From: Planctomycetota bacterium
GTDB lineage: Bacteria > Planctomycetota > UBA1135 > GCA-002686595
Assembly: GCA_026692665.1 (NCBI GenBank)
Contig: JAPLOF010000051.1
Location: 43,969-107,968, forward strand
Length of the DNA stretch: 64,000 bases
Direction: 5' to 3'
Shown here: piece by piece, positions 56,032 through 64,000 of the stretch
Layout of the letters: each line of letters starts with the position of its first letter
Numbering within the stretch: the stretch's first letter is position 1
Notes under the pieces: generated by a model
Told to the model about the DNA's origin: nothing
Databases searched by the model: none
The model's input: only the letters and a program-made list of their open reading frames with translations
Program-made: the position numbers and the translations under genes

Positions 56032-59000
56032 GTGATCCCCCCCTCCCGCGCTTCGATCGTTCTGTGCGCGACGGCCGTGCCGGCCCTCCTGTCGCTGGCT
56101 GTCGCCGCGGCCTCGGGTTCCGAGATCCGGGAAGCCCGCTCGCCGGTCTCGTACGGTCGCGACGTCCGACCAATCCTCTCGGACCGCTGCTTCACCTGCC
56201 ACGGCCCCGACCCGGGGAAGCGCCAGGCGGGGTTGCGCCTCGACACGTTCGAGGGCGCGACCGCCCCGCGGAAGACCGGGGCCGCGATCGTTCCGGGCGA
56301 CCCCGAGGCGAGCCTCGTGCTCGAACGCGTGCACGCCGCGGATCTGGACGAGCGCATGCCGCCCGTGGACAGCGGCCGACGAGCCGTCACGGAGGCCGAG
56401 CGAGAGATCTTGCGGCGCTGGATCGAGGACGGCGCGCGCTACGAGCCGCACTGGGCCTTCGTCGCCCCGATCCGGCCCGCGGTGCCGGCCGTTCGCGACG
56501 CGGCCTGGTGTCGGAACCCGGTCGACCGATTCGTCCTCGCCCGACTCGAGAGCGAAGGGGTTGCGCCGAGTCCGCCCGCCGCGAAGGAAGTGCTCGCGCG
56601 GCGCGTGTTCCTCGATCTCACGGGGCTCCCCCCCATGCCCGAGGAGATCGACGCCTTCCTCTCCGACGCACGCGCCGACGCGTTCGAGCGTCTCGTCGAC
56701 CGCCTGCTCACCGAGGAACCGTACCGATCGCGCCACGCGGAGCGCATGGCGCAGCCCTGGCTCGACGCGGCGCGCTACGCCGACACGAACGGCATCCACA
56801 CCGACGCCGGACGCCAGACGTGGGCCTGGCGCGACTGGATCCTGGCGGCGTTCCGCGACGGGATGCCGTTCGACCGGTTCCTGACGGAGCAGCTGGCGGG
56901 CGACCTCCTGCCCGAACCGACCGACGAAAGCCGCACGGCGACGGGCTTCCTGCGCAACCACGTCGCGACCGACGAGGGCGGCGCGATCGCCGAGGAGTAC
57001 CTGGTCGAGTACGCGGTCGACCGCACGGCGACGACGGGCTCGGTGTTCCTCGGGCTGACGATGGGCTGTGCGCGCTGCCACGACCACAAGTACGACCCGG
57101 TGTCGCAGAGCGACTTCTACTCGATGCTCTCGTTCTTCGATTCCGTCGAGGAACCGGGCCTGTATTCGCAGCTCCCCGATCCCGAGCGCGCCTTCGAGCC
57201 GTTCCTCGCGCTGCCGCGCCCCGAACAGCGACGCGAGCGCGCGGCGCTCGCCGCCGACCTCTCTCGCGCGCGGGCGGAGCTCACGCGCGGAACGCCGGGC
57301 GAGGACGAGCGGCGCGCGCAGTTCTTCGAGCGGATCGCGGCCGAGTCCTCCCTCGTGTGGGAGACGCCCGAGATCGTGACGGCCAAGTCGGAGAATGGCG
57401 CGGTGCTGACCGTCCAGGCCGACGGCTCGATCCTCGCCTCCGGGACGAATCCCGACCGCGACACCTTCGACCTGACTTTGCGCACCCGCGGCGAAGGTCT
57501 GCGCTTCGTGCTGCTGGAGGCGCTGACCGATCCGAGCCTCGCGCAGAGCCGCGTCGGACGCGCGGAGAACGGCAACGCCGTGCTGACCGGCGTCTCCGTC
57601 GAGGCCGTGCGGCTCGACGAGCCCGCGCGCGCCGAGCACGTCGAACTCGCCTGGGCCTGGGCCGACCATGAGCAGGCGAACGGCGACTTCCGCGTCGTGA
57701 ACGCGCTCGAATCCGGCGACGCGGACGGCTGGGCCGTGCAGGGCCACGAGCGCGAGGGCCCGCGCGCGGCGCTCTTCCTCTCGGATCGCCCGTTCGGCTT
57801 CGCGGGTGGCACCGAGTTGCACGTGCGGCTCGAGCACGCGTCGCGTTACCCGCGACACGTCCTGGGTCGTGTGCGCATCCGCGTGGCGCGCGCGAACGCC
57901 TCGATCCTGGACCGGCTGCCGATCGCGCTCGGGACCTGGAACGTGGTGGGGCCGTTCCCGGCCGAGTCGCGTGCCGACGTCTACGCCCGCGCCTTCGGCC
58001 CCGAGAGCGATGCCGTTCTCGATCCTGCGCGGGAATTCGAGCCCGGGAAGCTGCGCTGGCGCGCCAACTTCGAGCTGCGCGACGGCGTGCTCAACACGCT
58101 GCCGAGCGGCTCCGTCGCGACGTACGTCGGCCGCCGGGTGTACTCGCCCTCGGCGCGCGAGATCCCGGTCTCGCTCGGCAGCGACGACGGCTTCCGCCTC
58201 TACGTGGCCGGGACCGAGGTCGCTTCGCGCGAGGTCGACCGCGGCCTCGCCGCCGACCAGGATCGCGTCACGGTCCCGCTGCCGCGCGGCAAGTCGGCGC
58301 TGATCCTGAAGGACGTGAACACCGGCGGCGAGGGCGGGTTCTACTTCCGCGCCGATCCACGTCCGGTCGAGTTCGTCGACGAGCTCCCGGGCGACCTCGT
58401 CGCCGGGATCCTGCCGGCCGACGCGCGTTGGCCGGACCTCGAGTCGCGCGTGGCGGTCGCCTGGCAGCTCCAGCGCTCGCCCGCGGCGCGCGAGGCGCGC
58501 CAGCGCATCGCGAGCCTCGAGGCGCGGGCCGCCGCCCTCGAAGCCGCGCTGCCGCGCACGATGGTCATGAAGGAGCTCGCGATGCAGCGCCCGACCTACG
58601 TGTTGCAGCGCGGCCAGTACGACAAGCCCGACCTGGCGCGGCCCGTCACGCGCGCCGTGCCCGCCGCGCTGGGCAAGCTCGCCGACGACGCGCCGAAGGA
58701 CCGGCTCGGCCTCGCGCGCTGGATGCTCGATCCCGCGAACCCGCTCGTGGCGCGCGTCGCCGTGAACCGGATCTTCGAGCTCGTGTTCGGGACCGGGATC
58801 GTGCGCACGAGCGAGGATTTCGGCCTGCAGGGCGAGTGGCCGAGCCACAAGGAGCTCCTCGATTGGCTGGCCGTCGAGCTGCGCGATTGCGGCTGGGATT
58901 CCCGGGCGATCCTGCGCCTCCTCGTGACGAGCAGCACCTATCGCCAGAGCTCGCAGCGCCGCCCGGATCTCGCGGAGCGCGATCCGGAGAACCGCCTCCT

Positions 59001-59691
59001 GGCCTCGTTCCCGCGCATGCGGCTCTCGGCCGAGGCGATCCGCGATTCGGCGCTCTACGTTTCCGGGCTCCTCGTGGAAGAGCTCGGCGGCAAGTCCGTG
59101 AAGCCCTACCAGCCCGAGGGTCTGTGGCAGGAAGTGGCGATGCCCGCGTCCAACACGCGCGAATACGTGCGCGGGATGGGCAGCGAGCTGTGGCGCCGCA
59201 GCCTCTACACCTACTGGAAGCGCGCGTCCCCGCCCCCCACGCTCCTGACCTTCGATGCGCCGACGCGCGAGTCCTGCACGATCCGGCGTCCGAGCACGAA
59301 CACGCCGCTGCAGGCTCTGGCCCTGTGGAACGACCCGCAGTTCGTCGAGGCGGCGCGCGTGCTCGCGGAGCGGACGCTCCTCGAGTCGGCTCTCGATCCG
59401 GTCCGGGAAGGCCGTGCAGCCGGTCGAACCCTCGATGCGGACGAGACCCGCATCGCGCGGCTCCTGCGCCGCGTCACGGGACGTGGTCCCGACGGCGGCG
59501 AGATCGAGGCCGCACGGACGACCCTCGGGGAGCTGCGAACTCGCTATCGTGAAGCTCCGGAGGACGCCACGCGGTTGCTCTCCGTGGGCGTCGCGCCGGT
59601 CCCCGCCGGCCTGGATCCCGTCGAACTCGCATCCTGGACCCTGGTGGCCAGCGCGGCCCTGTCCCTCGACGCCGCGATCACCCGGAACTGA
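56032..59691 (+). CDS. PSCyt1/DUF1549/DUF1553 planctomycete cytochrome protein
   Basis: This 1219-residue exported protein of the family typical of Planctomycetes starts at GTG 56032 and has a signal peptide. The PSCyt1 haem motif is CFTCH (53-57). DUF1549 (PSCyt2) spans about 163-373 (NPVDRFVLARLESEG, then CARCHDHKYDPVSQ, a second CxxCH-like site). DUF1553 (PSD1) spans about 890-1165 (RLGLARWMLDPANPLVARVAVNR). The middle contains a PA14-like stretch (LGSDDGFRLYVAGTEVAS). The next gene, DUF1501, starts 5 bases later, the standard pair. The family is thought to act in polymer degradation or a redox step; the exact role is unknown. Confidence 0.95.
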   Translation: MIPPSRASIVLCATAVPALLSLAVAAASGSEIREARSPVSYGRDVRPILSDRCFTCHGPDPGKRQAGLRLDTFEGATAPRKTGAAIVPGDPEASLVLERVHAADLDERMPPVDSGRRAVTEAEREILRRWIEDGARYEPHWAFVAPIRPAVPAVRDAAWCRNPVDRFVLARLESEGVAPSPPAAKEVLARRVFLDLTGLPPMPEEIDAFLSDARADAFERLVDRLLTEEPYRSRHAERMAQPWLDAARYADTNGIHTDAGRQTWAWRDWILAAFRDGMPFDRFLTEQLAGDLLPEPTDESRTATGFLRNHVATDEGGAIAEEYLVEYAVDRTATTGSVFLGLTMGCARCHDHKYDPVSQSDFYSMLSFFDSVEEPGLYSQLPDPERAFEPFLALPRPEQRRERAALAADLSRARAELTRGTPGEDERRAQFFERIAAESSLVWETPEIVTAKSENGAVLTVQADGSILASGTNPDRDTFDLTLRTRGEGLRFVLLEALTDPSLAQSRVGRAENGNAVLTGVSVEAVRLDEPARAEHVELAWAWADHEQANGDFRVVNALESGDADGWAVQGHEREGPRAALFLSDRPFGFAGGTELHVRLEHASRYPRHVLGRVRIRVARANASILDRLPIALGTWNVVGPFPAESRADVYARAFGPESDAVLDPAREFEPGKLRWRANFELRDGVLNTLPSGSVATYVGRRVYSPSAREIPVSLGSDDGFRLYVAGTEVASREVDRGLAADQDRVTVPLPRGKSALILKDVNTGGEGGFYFRADPRPVEFVDELPGDLVAGILPADARWPDLESRVAVAWQLQRSPAAREARQRIASLEARAAALEAALPRTMVMKELAMQRPTYVLQRGQYDKPDLARPVTRAVPAALGKLADDAPKDRLGLARWMLDPANPLVARVAVNRIFELVFGTGIVRTSEDFGLQGEWPSHKELLDWLAVELRDCGWDSRAILRLLVTSSTYRQSSQRRPDLAERDPENRLLASFPRMRLSAEAIRDSALYVSGLLVEELGGKSVKPYQPEGLWQEVAMPASNTREYVRGMGSELWRRSLYTYWKRASPPPTLLTFDAPTRESCTIRRPSTNTPLQALALWNDPQFVEAARVLAERTLLESALDPVREGRAAGRTLDADETRIARLLRRVTGRGPDGGEIEAARTTLGELRTRYREAPEDATRLLSVGVAPVPAGLDPVELASWTLVASAALSLDAAITRN

Positions 59692-59695
59692 CGCC

Positions 59696-61171
59696 GTGCA
59701 CCCCTACGACGAACACGCTCTCGACCTGACGCGCCGCCGGTTCTTCGGCGTCGGCGCGCGGTCGATCTCGGCCGGTCTCGGGATGCTGGGTCTCGGCGCG
59801 GCGCTCGGCCGCGAGCGCGCCCTCGCTCTGGGCCTCCCGATCCCGGAGGCGGCGCCCGGCCTGCATCACCCCGCCCAGGCGAAGCGCGTCGTCTACCTGC
59901 ACATGGAGGGCGCTCCGAGCCAGCTCGACCTCTACGACTACAAGCCCGGGCTGCTGGAGCGCTTCGACCAGGACATCCCCGACTCGATCCGCGGCGGCCA
60001 GCGCCTCACGGGCATGACGAGCGGGCAGGCGCGCTTCCCCTGCGCGCCGAGCGCGTTCCGATTCGATCGGGCCGAGAACAGCCAGGACGGCGTGTGGCTG
60101 AGCGAGCTGCTTCCCCGCACGGCCGGCGTCGCGCGCGACCTGTGCTTCGTGCACTCGATGCACACCGAGGCGATCAACCACGAGCCCGCGATCACGTTCT
60201 TCCAGACCGGGAACCAGCAGCCCGGGCGGCCCTCGTTCGGTGCCTGGGCGAGTTACGGCCTCGGCTCCGAGAACCAGGACCTGCCCGCGTTCGTGGTCCT
60301 GATCACGCAGGGCTTCGGCAACATGCAGGCCCTGTCCGCGCGCTTCTGGGGAGCGGGATTCCTTTCCAGCGAGCACCAGGGCTGTCGGCTGCGTTCGAAC
60401 GGCGACCCGGTCCTCTACCTGGCGGATCCGCCGGGAGTTTCGCGCGCGGATCGGCGCAAGCTGCTCGACCTGCAGAGCGCCTGGAACGTGCGTGAGGCCG
60501 AGCGCGCCCTCGATCCCGAGGTCCGCGCGCGGATCGCGCAGGCCGAGCTGGCGTACCGCATGCAGACCTCGGTGCCGGGGCTCCTCGACCTCTCCGGCGA
60601 GCCGGCTTCGACGTTCGAGCTCTACGGAGAGGAAGCCCGCAAGCCGGGCACGTTCGCCGCGAACTGCCTGCTCGCGCGGCGTCTGCTCGAACGCGGCGTG
60701 CGCTTCGTGCAGCTCTACCTGCGCGGATGGGACCAGCACTCGAACCTGCCGGCCGAGCTGCGCCTCCAGTGCCAGGCGGCGGACCGCGCGCAGGCCGCGC
60801 TGGTCACGGACCTGAAGCAGCGCGGCCTGCTCGACGACACGATCGTCCTGTGCGCCGGCGAGTTCGGTCGCACCGTCTACAGCCAGGGCGAGCTCTCGCA
60901 CACGAACTACGGCCGCGACCACCATCCGCGCTGCTTCACCGTGTGGCTCGCGGGTGGCGGCTTCGCGCCGGGCATCACGTACGGGAAGACCGACGACTGG
61001 GGCTACAACATCGTCGAGAACCCGATCGACGTGCACGACCTGCACGCCACGATGCTGCGCCAGCTCGGCATCGACCACGAACGTCTGACGTACCGCCACC
61101 AAGGCCGCGACTTCCGGCTCACGGACGTGTTCGGCAAGGTCGTGCCGGGCCTCTTGTCCAAGCCCGCCTGA
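59696..61171 (+). CDS. Tat-exported DUF1501 protein
   Basis: This is a 491-residue protein of the planctomycete DUF1501 family (alkaline phosphatase/sulfatase-like fold). The N-terminus has a twin-arginine signal (TRRRFFGVGARSISAGLGML). Recognisable parts are VVYLHMEGAPSQLDLYDYKP, SMHTEAINHEPAITFFQTG, LRGWDQHSN, CAGEFGRTVYSQGE, and YNIVENPIDVHDLHATML. GTG 59696 was chosen because it begins just before the signal. It follows the DUF1549/1553 gene by 4 bases and is the usual partner. Confidence 0.94.
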   Translation: MHPYDEHALDLTRRRFFGVGARSISAGLGMLGLGAALGRERALALGLPIPEAAPGLHHPAQAKRVVYLHMEGAPSQLDLYDYKPGLLERFDQDIPDSIRGGQRLTGMTSGQARFPCAPSAFRFDRAENSQDGVWLSELLPRTAGVARDLCFVHSMHTEAINHEPAITFFQTGNQQPGRPSFGAWASYGLGSENQDLPAFVVLITQGFGNMQALSARFWGAGFLSSEHQGCRLRSNGDPVLYLADPPGVSRADRRKLLDLQSAWNVREAERALDPEVRARIAQAELAYRMQTSVPGLLDLSGEPASTFELYGEEARKPGTFAANCLLARRLLERGVRFVQLYLRGWDQHSNLPAELRLQCQAADRAQAALVTDLKQRGLLDDTIVLCAGEFGRTVYSQGELSHTNYGRDHHPRCFTVWLAGGGFAPGITYGKTDDWGYNIVENPIDVHDLHATMLRQLGIDHERLTYRHQGRDFRLTDVFGKVVPGLLSKPA

Positions 61172-61416
61172 GGGGCCAGCGGCCGCCGGCCACGCGCGCA
61201 GCGCGGCTTCCGTACCCGGTGCGCGCTCGCCCTGCCGAGCGCTCGTTTCGACGGGCAGCCTCTCGGGCTTCACGAGCCACAGCCCAAGCCATGGGCCCAA
61301 TCATGCGGCGAGCCGCGGTGCGATCGCACCACGGCTCACCCTGGCAGTCATGGCTGCGCGCGGCCCGCGCCGAGGTCACCGCGCGAGCGCGGTGACGCCG
61401 GCCTGGACCGCACCAC
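61172..61416. terminator. Convergent intergenic region with two strong hairpins
   Basis: Arms 61310-61321 and 61326-61337 (GAGCCGCGGTGC, GCACCACGGCTC) pair at 11 of 12 positions around GATC. GTCACCGCGC (61375-61384) and GCGCGGTGAC (61387-61396) pair perfectly around GA. The region lies between the DUF1501 gene and the convergent repeat protein, so both are terminator candidates, without U tracts. I see no gene in these 245 bases. Confidence 0.55.
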
Positions 61417-64000
61417 TCATTGGTCGCCCTGCGGCCCGATGGGCAGCAGCGACCCGTTGTCCTGCGAGCAGACTTCGAACGGCAGGTCCGCCGCCGCGTA
61501 GCTCCCGTTGCGCTCGATGAGCACCACGTAGATCGCCGGATCCAGGATCGACGTGAAGCTCGAGGACGCTTCACGTCCGTCGAAGCGGATCCAGCCGGTC
61601 TCCTGGCCGGGCAGGCCCTGGATCTCGTTCAGGTCGTTCGAGTTCAGGTTCGACAGGAACTGGTTCGAGAACACGCCGGAGAGGTCCGACGCGCGCACGC
61701 ACTGCCAGCAGCGGAACAGGTGCTGCCCGCTGAAGGCCTCTTCGTTGTCGTTGTAGACCAGGTAGTCGACGAGCACCTGGAACGCAGGGCCGCCGGTCAG
61801 GTCGACGAACACGAGCTCGCTGGCCGAGTTCGCCGTCTGGCCCAGGAAGCGCGGGATCAGGATCTCGTCCGGAGCCTGCGCGTACTCGAGCCCGTTCAGG
61901 TCGCGGCGACCATCCCCGTCGACGTCCGTGATCGTTCCGGGCCCGTTGCCGATGCCTTCGAACGACACGGAGTCGAGCGCGTACTCGATCGTGCTGATGC
62001 TGTCCATCGCCAGCGTCTGGCCGATCAGGTGGTTGAACACGACGGGCTGGCCCGTCTGCGTGTTCTGGGCGTAGGCGTACGCGTAGCCCTGGCCGTTGCT
62101 CGGGTTCACGGTGCTCGTGAACATCGTGACCGTGTCCTTCGGCGTGAGCCGCTTGACGTAGTTGAACTCGAGACAGGTCGTGCCGTCGCGGAACACGAAG
62201 TGCACGTCGATGGTCTGGCTCGGGTGCACGTTCGTCACGGTGAAGAGCGTGCGCTGCGGCGTCCGGTTGTCGTACTTCGGATACAGCAGCAGGCTGCCCG
62301 GGCGGTGGCGGTCGATCTCGAGGCACTGGCACGAGTCGGGCACGCCGTCCCCGTCGCTGTCGAGGGTCGGATCCGCGAGGACGTCGCAGTCGTCGGGGAT
62401 GCCGTTGCCGTTGCAGTCCGTCTCGCACGCGTCGAGCGTGCCGTTCTGGTTGCAGTCGTTCCCCACGAGCTCGCACACGTCCGGCGTGCCGTTCGCGTCG
62501 CAGTCCACGAGGGTCTGACACTCGTCCGGCGTCCCGTCCGCGTTGCAGTCGACTTCGCAGTCGTCGATCGTGCCGTCCGAGTTGCAGTCGGGCTCGCACG
62601 AGTCGGGCAGGAGGTCGCCGTCGCAGTTCGCCGCACCGGCGAGCAGCTCGCAGCGGTCCGGGAACCCGTCCAGGTCGCAGTCGGGCTGCACCTGGCAGCT
62701 GTCCGGCACGCCGTCCGGCAGGCACGTGTTCCGGCCGTAGAGGTCGGGAGCACCGGCCAGGATCTCGCAGCGGTTCGGGATGCCGTCCGTGTCGCAGTCC
62801 GGCTCGCGCTGGCAGGAGTCGGGGATGCCGTCCGGCACGCACGTGTTCACGCCGTAGCGGTCCGGAGCGCCGCCCGCGATCGCGCAGCGATTCGGGATGC
62901 CGTCGTTGTTGCAGTCCGCCTCGGGCTGGCAGCTGTCGGGGATGCCGTCCGGCACGCACGTGTTCACGCCGTAGCGGTCCGGAGCACCGGCCAGGATCTC
63001 GCAACGGTTCGGGAACCCGTCGTTGTTGCAGTCCGGCTGCGGCTGGCAGCTGTCCGGGATGCCGTCGCTCGTGCACGTCGTCACGCCGTAGCGGTCGGGC
63101 GCGCCGGCGAGGATCTCGCAGCGGTTCGGGAAGCCGTCGTTGTTGCAGTCCGGCTGCGGTTGGCAGCTGTCCGGGATGCCGTCGGCCACGCACGTCGTGA
63201 CGCCGTAGCGGTCCGGAGCGCCGGCCAGGATCGCGCAGCGGTCCGGGAACCCGTCGTTGTTGCAGTCCGGCTGCGGCTGGCAGCTGTCCGGGATGCCGTC
63301 GGCCACGCACGTCGTCGGGCCGTAGCGGTCCGGCGCACCGGCCAGGATCTCGCAGCGGTTCGGGAAGCCGTCGTTGTTGCAGTCCGGCTGCGGCTGGCAG
63401 CTGTCGGGGATGCCGTCGGCCCCGCAGGTCGTGACGCCGTAGCGGTCCGGAGCACCGGCCAGGATCTCGCAGCGGTTCGGCAGGCCGTCGCCGTCGCAGT
63501 CGGGCTGCAGCTGGCAGCGGTCCGGGATGCCGTCGGGCACGCACGTCGTCGGGCCGTAGAGGTCGCGAGCGCCTGCGGCGATCGCGCAGCGGTCCGGGAA
63601 TCCGTCGTTGTCGCAGTCCGGCTGCGGCTGGCAGTTGTCCGGGATGCCGTCGGCCACGCAGGTCGTCACGCCGTAGCGGTCGAACGCGGTGCCGTTCAGG
63701 AGCTCGCAGGCGTTCGCGATGCCGTCGTTGTCGCAGTCGGGCTGGCAGTTGTCCGGGAACTGGTTGTTGTCACAGTCGTTCCCGACGAGTTCGCAGCGGT
63801 TCGGAAGGCCGTCGTTGTCGCAGTCAGGCTGCGGCTGGCAGCTGTCCGGGATGCCGTCCGCCACGCAGGTCGTCACGCCGTAGCGGTCCGGTGCGCCGGC
63901 CAGGATCTCGCAGCGGTTCGGGAAGCCGTCGTTGTTGCAGTCCGGCTGCGGTTGGCAGCTGTCCGGGATGCCGTCGGCCACGCACGTCGTGACGCCGTAG
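61417..64000 (-). CDS. Cysteine-rich tandem-repeat protein, partial (N-terminus beyond right edge)
   Basis: At least 860 residues are visible; the frame remains open to the right edge. From the N-terminal side there are about 11 near-identical units of 39 residues (one expanded), each like DGIPDSCQPQPDCNNDGFPN followed by RCEILAGAPDRYGVTTCVA. These recall the Asp-rich calcium-binding type-3 repeats of thrombospondin/EF-hand-like proteins, with paired cysteines. A more degenerate Cys/Asp-rich stretch follows (EPDCNSDGTIDDCEVDC), then a ~290-residue C-terminal domain beginning near QCLEIDRHRPGSLLLYPKYD that looks beta-rich. It is presumably secreted, although the signal peptide is not visible. 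Function unknown; calcium-dependent adhesion is a guess. Confidence 0.82.
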   Translation of the reverse strand, partial: YGVTTCVADGIPDSCQPQPDCNNDGFPNRCEILAGAPDRYGVTTCVADGIPDSCQPQPDCDNDGLPNRCELVGNDCDNNQFPDNCQPDCDNDGIANACELLNGTAFDRYGVTTCVADGIPDNCQPQPDCDNDGFPDRCAIAAGARDLYGPTTCVPDGIPDRCQLQPDCDGDGLPNRCEILAGAPDRYGVTTCGADGIPDSCQPQPDCNNDGFPNRCEILAGAPDRYGPTTCVADGIPDSCQPQPDCNNDGFPDRCAILAGAPDRYGVTTCVADGIPDSCQPQPDCNNDGFPNRCEILAGAPDRYGVTTCTSDGIPDSCQPQPDCNNDGFPNRCEILAGAPDRYGVNTCVPDGIPDSCQPEADCNNDGIPNRCAIAGGAPDRYGVNTCVPDGIPDSCQREPDCDTDGIPNRCEILAGAPDLYGRNTCLPDGVPDSCQVQPDCDLDGFPDRCELLAGAANCDGDLLPDSCEPDCNSDGTIDDCEVDCNADGTPDECQTLVDCDANGTPDVCELVGNDCNQNGTLDACETDCNGNGIPDDCDVLADPTLDSDGDGVPDSCQCLEIDRHRPGSLLLYPKYDNRTPQRTLFTVTNVHPSQTIDVHFVFRDGTTCLEFNYVKRLTPKDTVTMFTSTVNPSNGQGYAYAYAQNTQTGQPVVFNHLIGQTLAMDSISTIEYALDSVSFEGIGNGPGTITDVDGDGRRDLNGLEYAQAPDEILIPRFLGQTANSASELVFVDLTGGPAFQVLVDYLVYNDNEEAFSGQHLFRCWQCVRASDLSGVFSNQFLSNLNSNDLNEIQGLPGQETGWIRFDGREASSSFTSILDPAIYVVLIERNGSYAAADLPFEVCSQDNGSLLPIGPQGDQ
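62690..64000 (-). repeat. 117-bp tandem repeats in the cysteine-rich gene
   Basis: The coding repeat of 39 residues is conserved at the DNA level with a 117-bp period, for example GGGATGCCGTC recurring at 62822 and 62939. About eleven units are visible to the edge; one is longer. Such repeats can expand or contract and can be collapsed by assembly. Confidence 0.85.

Overview
The window is GC-rich DNA from a bacterium that I read as a planctomycete. The evidence is a PSCyt1/DUF1549/DUF1553 protein followed by a Tat-exported DUF1501 protein, a DUF1573 lipoprotein, an FHA/Ser-Thr kinase/ECF sigma cluster, a second zinc-finger kinase with TPRs, and several large secreted repeat proteins that end in the same six-cysteine module. 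Coding density is high, GTG starts are common and Shine-Dalgarno motifs are often weak. Long open frames antisense to real genes are frequent and were discarded. I saw no tRNA, rRNA, CRISPR array or insertion sequence.

Region 1-6.8 kb (minus) is a type IV pilus/type II secretion motor cluster in the order PilB-like ATPase, PilT, second PilB/GspE-like ATPase, PilC/GspF, sensor histidine kinase (cut by the left edge). The pilC/gspF frame is broken by an out-of-frame internal deletion. Region 6.9-12.1 kb holds a DUF1573 lipoprotein, a divergent small exported protein, and pyruvate phosphate dikinase. Region 12.2-17.2 kb (minus) carries an FHA protein, a Ser/Thr kinase, an ECF sigma factor with a C-terminal zinc motif, and an exported M28 peptidase. 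Region 17.5-26.4 kb (minus) has a secreted repeat protein, a degenerate GGDEF protein, YebC, the rplM-rpsI operon, and an unexplained small-protein/FtsQ-like/membrane-protein operon.

Region 26.5-31.7 kb (plus) has a Ski2-like helicase, an Rsm22-like methyltransferase and a seven-repeat secreted protein. Then follow a kinase with an anti-sigma-like zinc finger and TPRs (minus), an SGNH-like exported protein (plus), a flavoprotein-polyferredoxin fusion (minus), RecQ (plus), and a RES/Xre toxin-antitoxin pair in reversed order with a candidate operator. Region 41.2-50.1 kb has a secreted BNR-repeat protein, the three subunits of a 4-hydroxybenzoyl-CoA reductase-type molybdoenzyme preceded by mutually exclusive hairpins, and another seven-repeat secreted protein.

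Region 50.2-56.0 kb is a sulfate ABC transporter operon (sbp-cysT-cysW-cysA) with a divergent sigma-54 activator and a near-consensus -24/-12 promoter between them. The right end has the PSCyt1/DUF1549/DUF1553 and DUF1501 pair and, convergent to it, a cysteine-rich tandem-repeat protein that runs off the edge.

The most unusual features are: the six-cysteine C-terminal module shared by four otherwise different secreted proteins; the broken pilus platform gene; the sigma-54-controlled sulfate operon; the switch-like leader of the reductase operon; and the flavoprotein-ferredoxin fusion whose N-terminus looks permuted.
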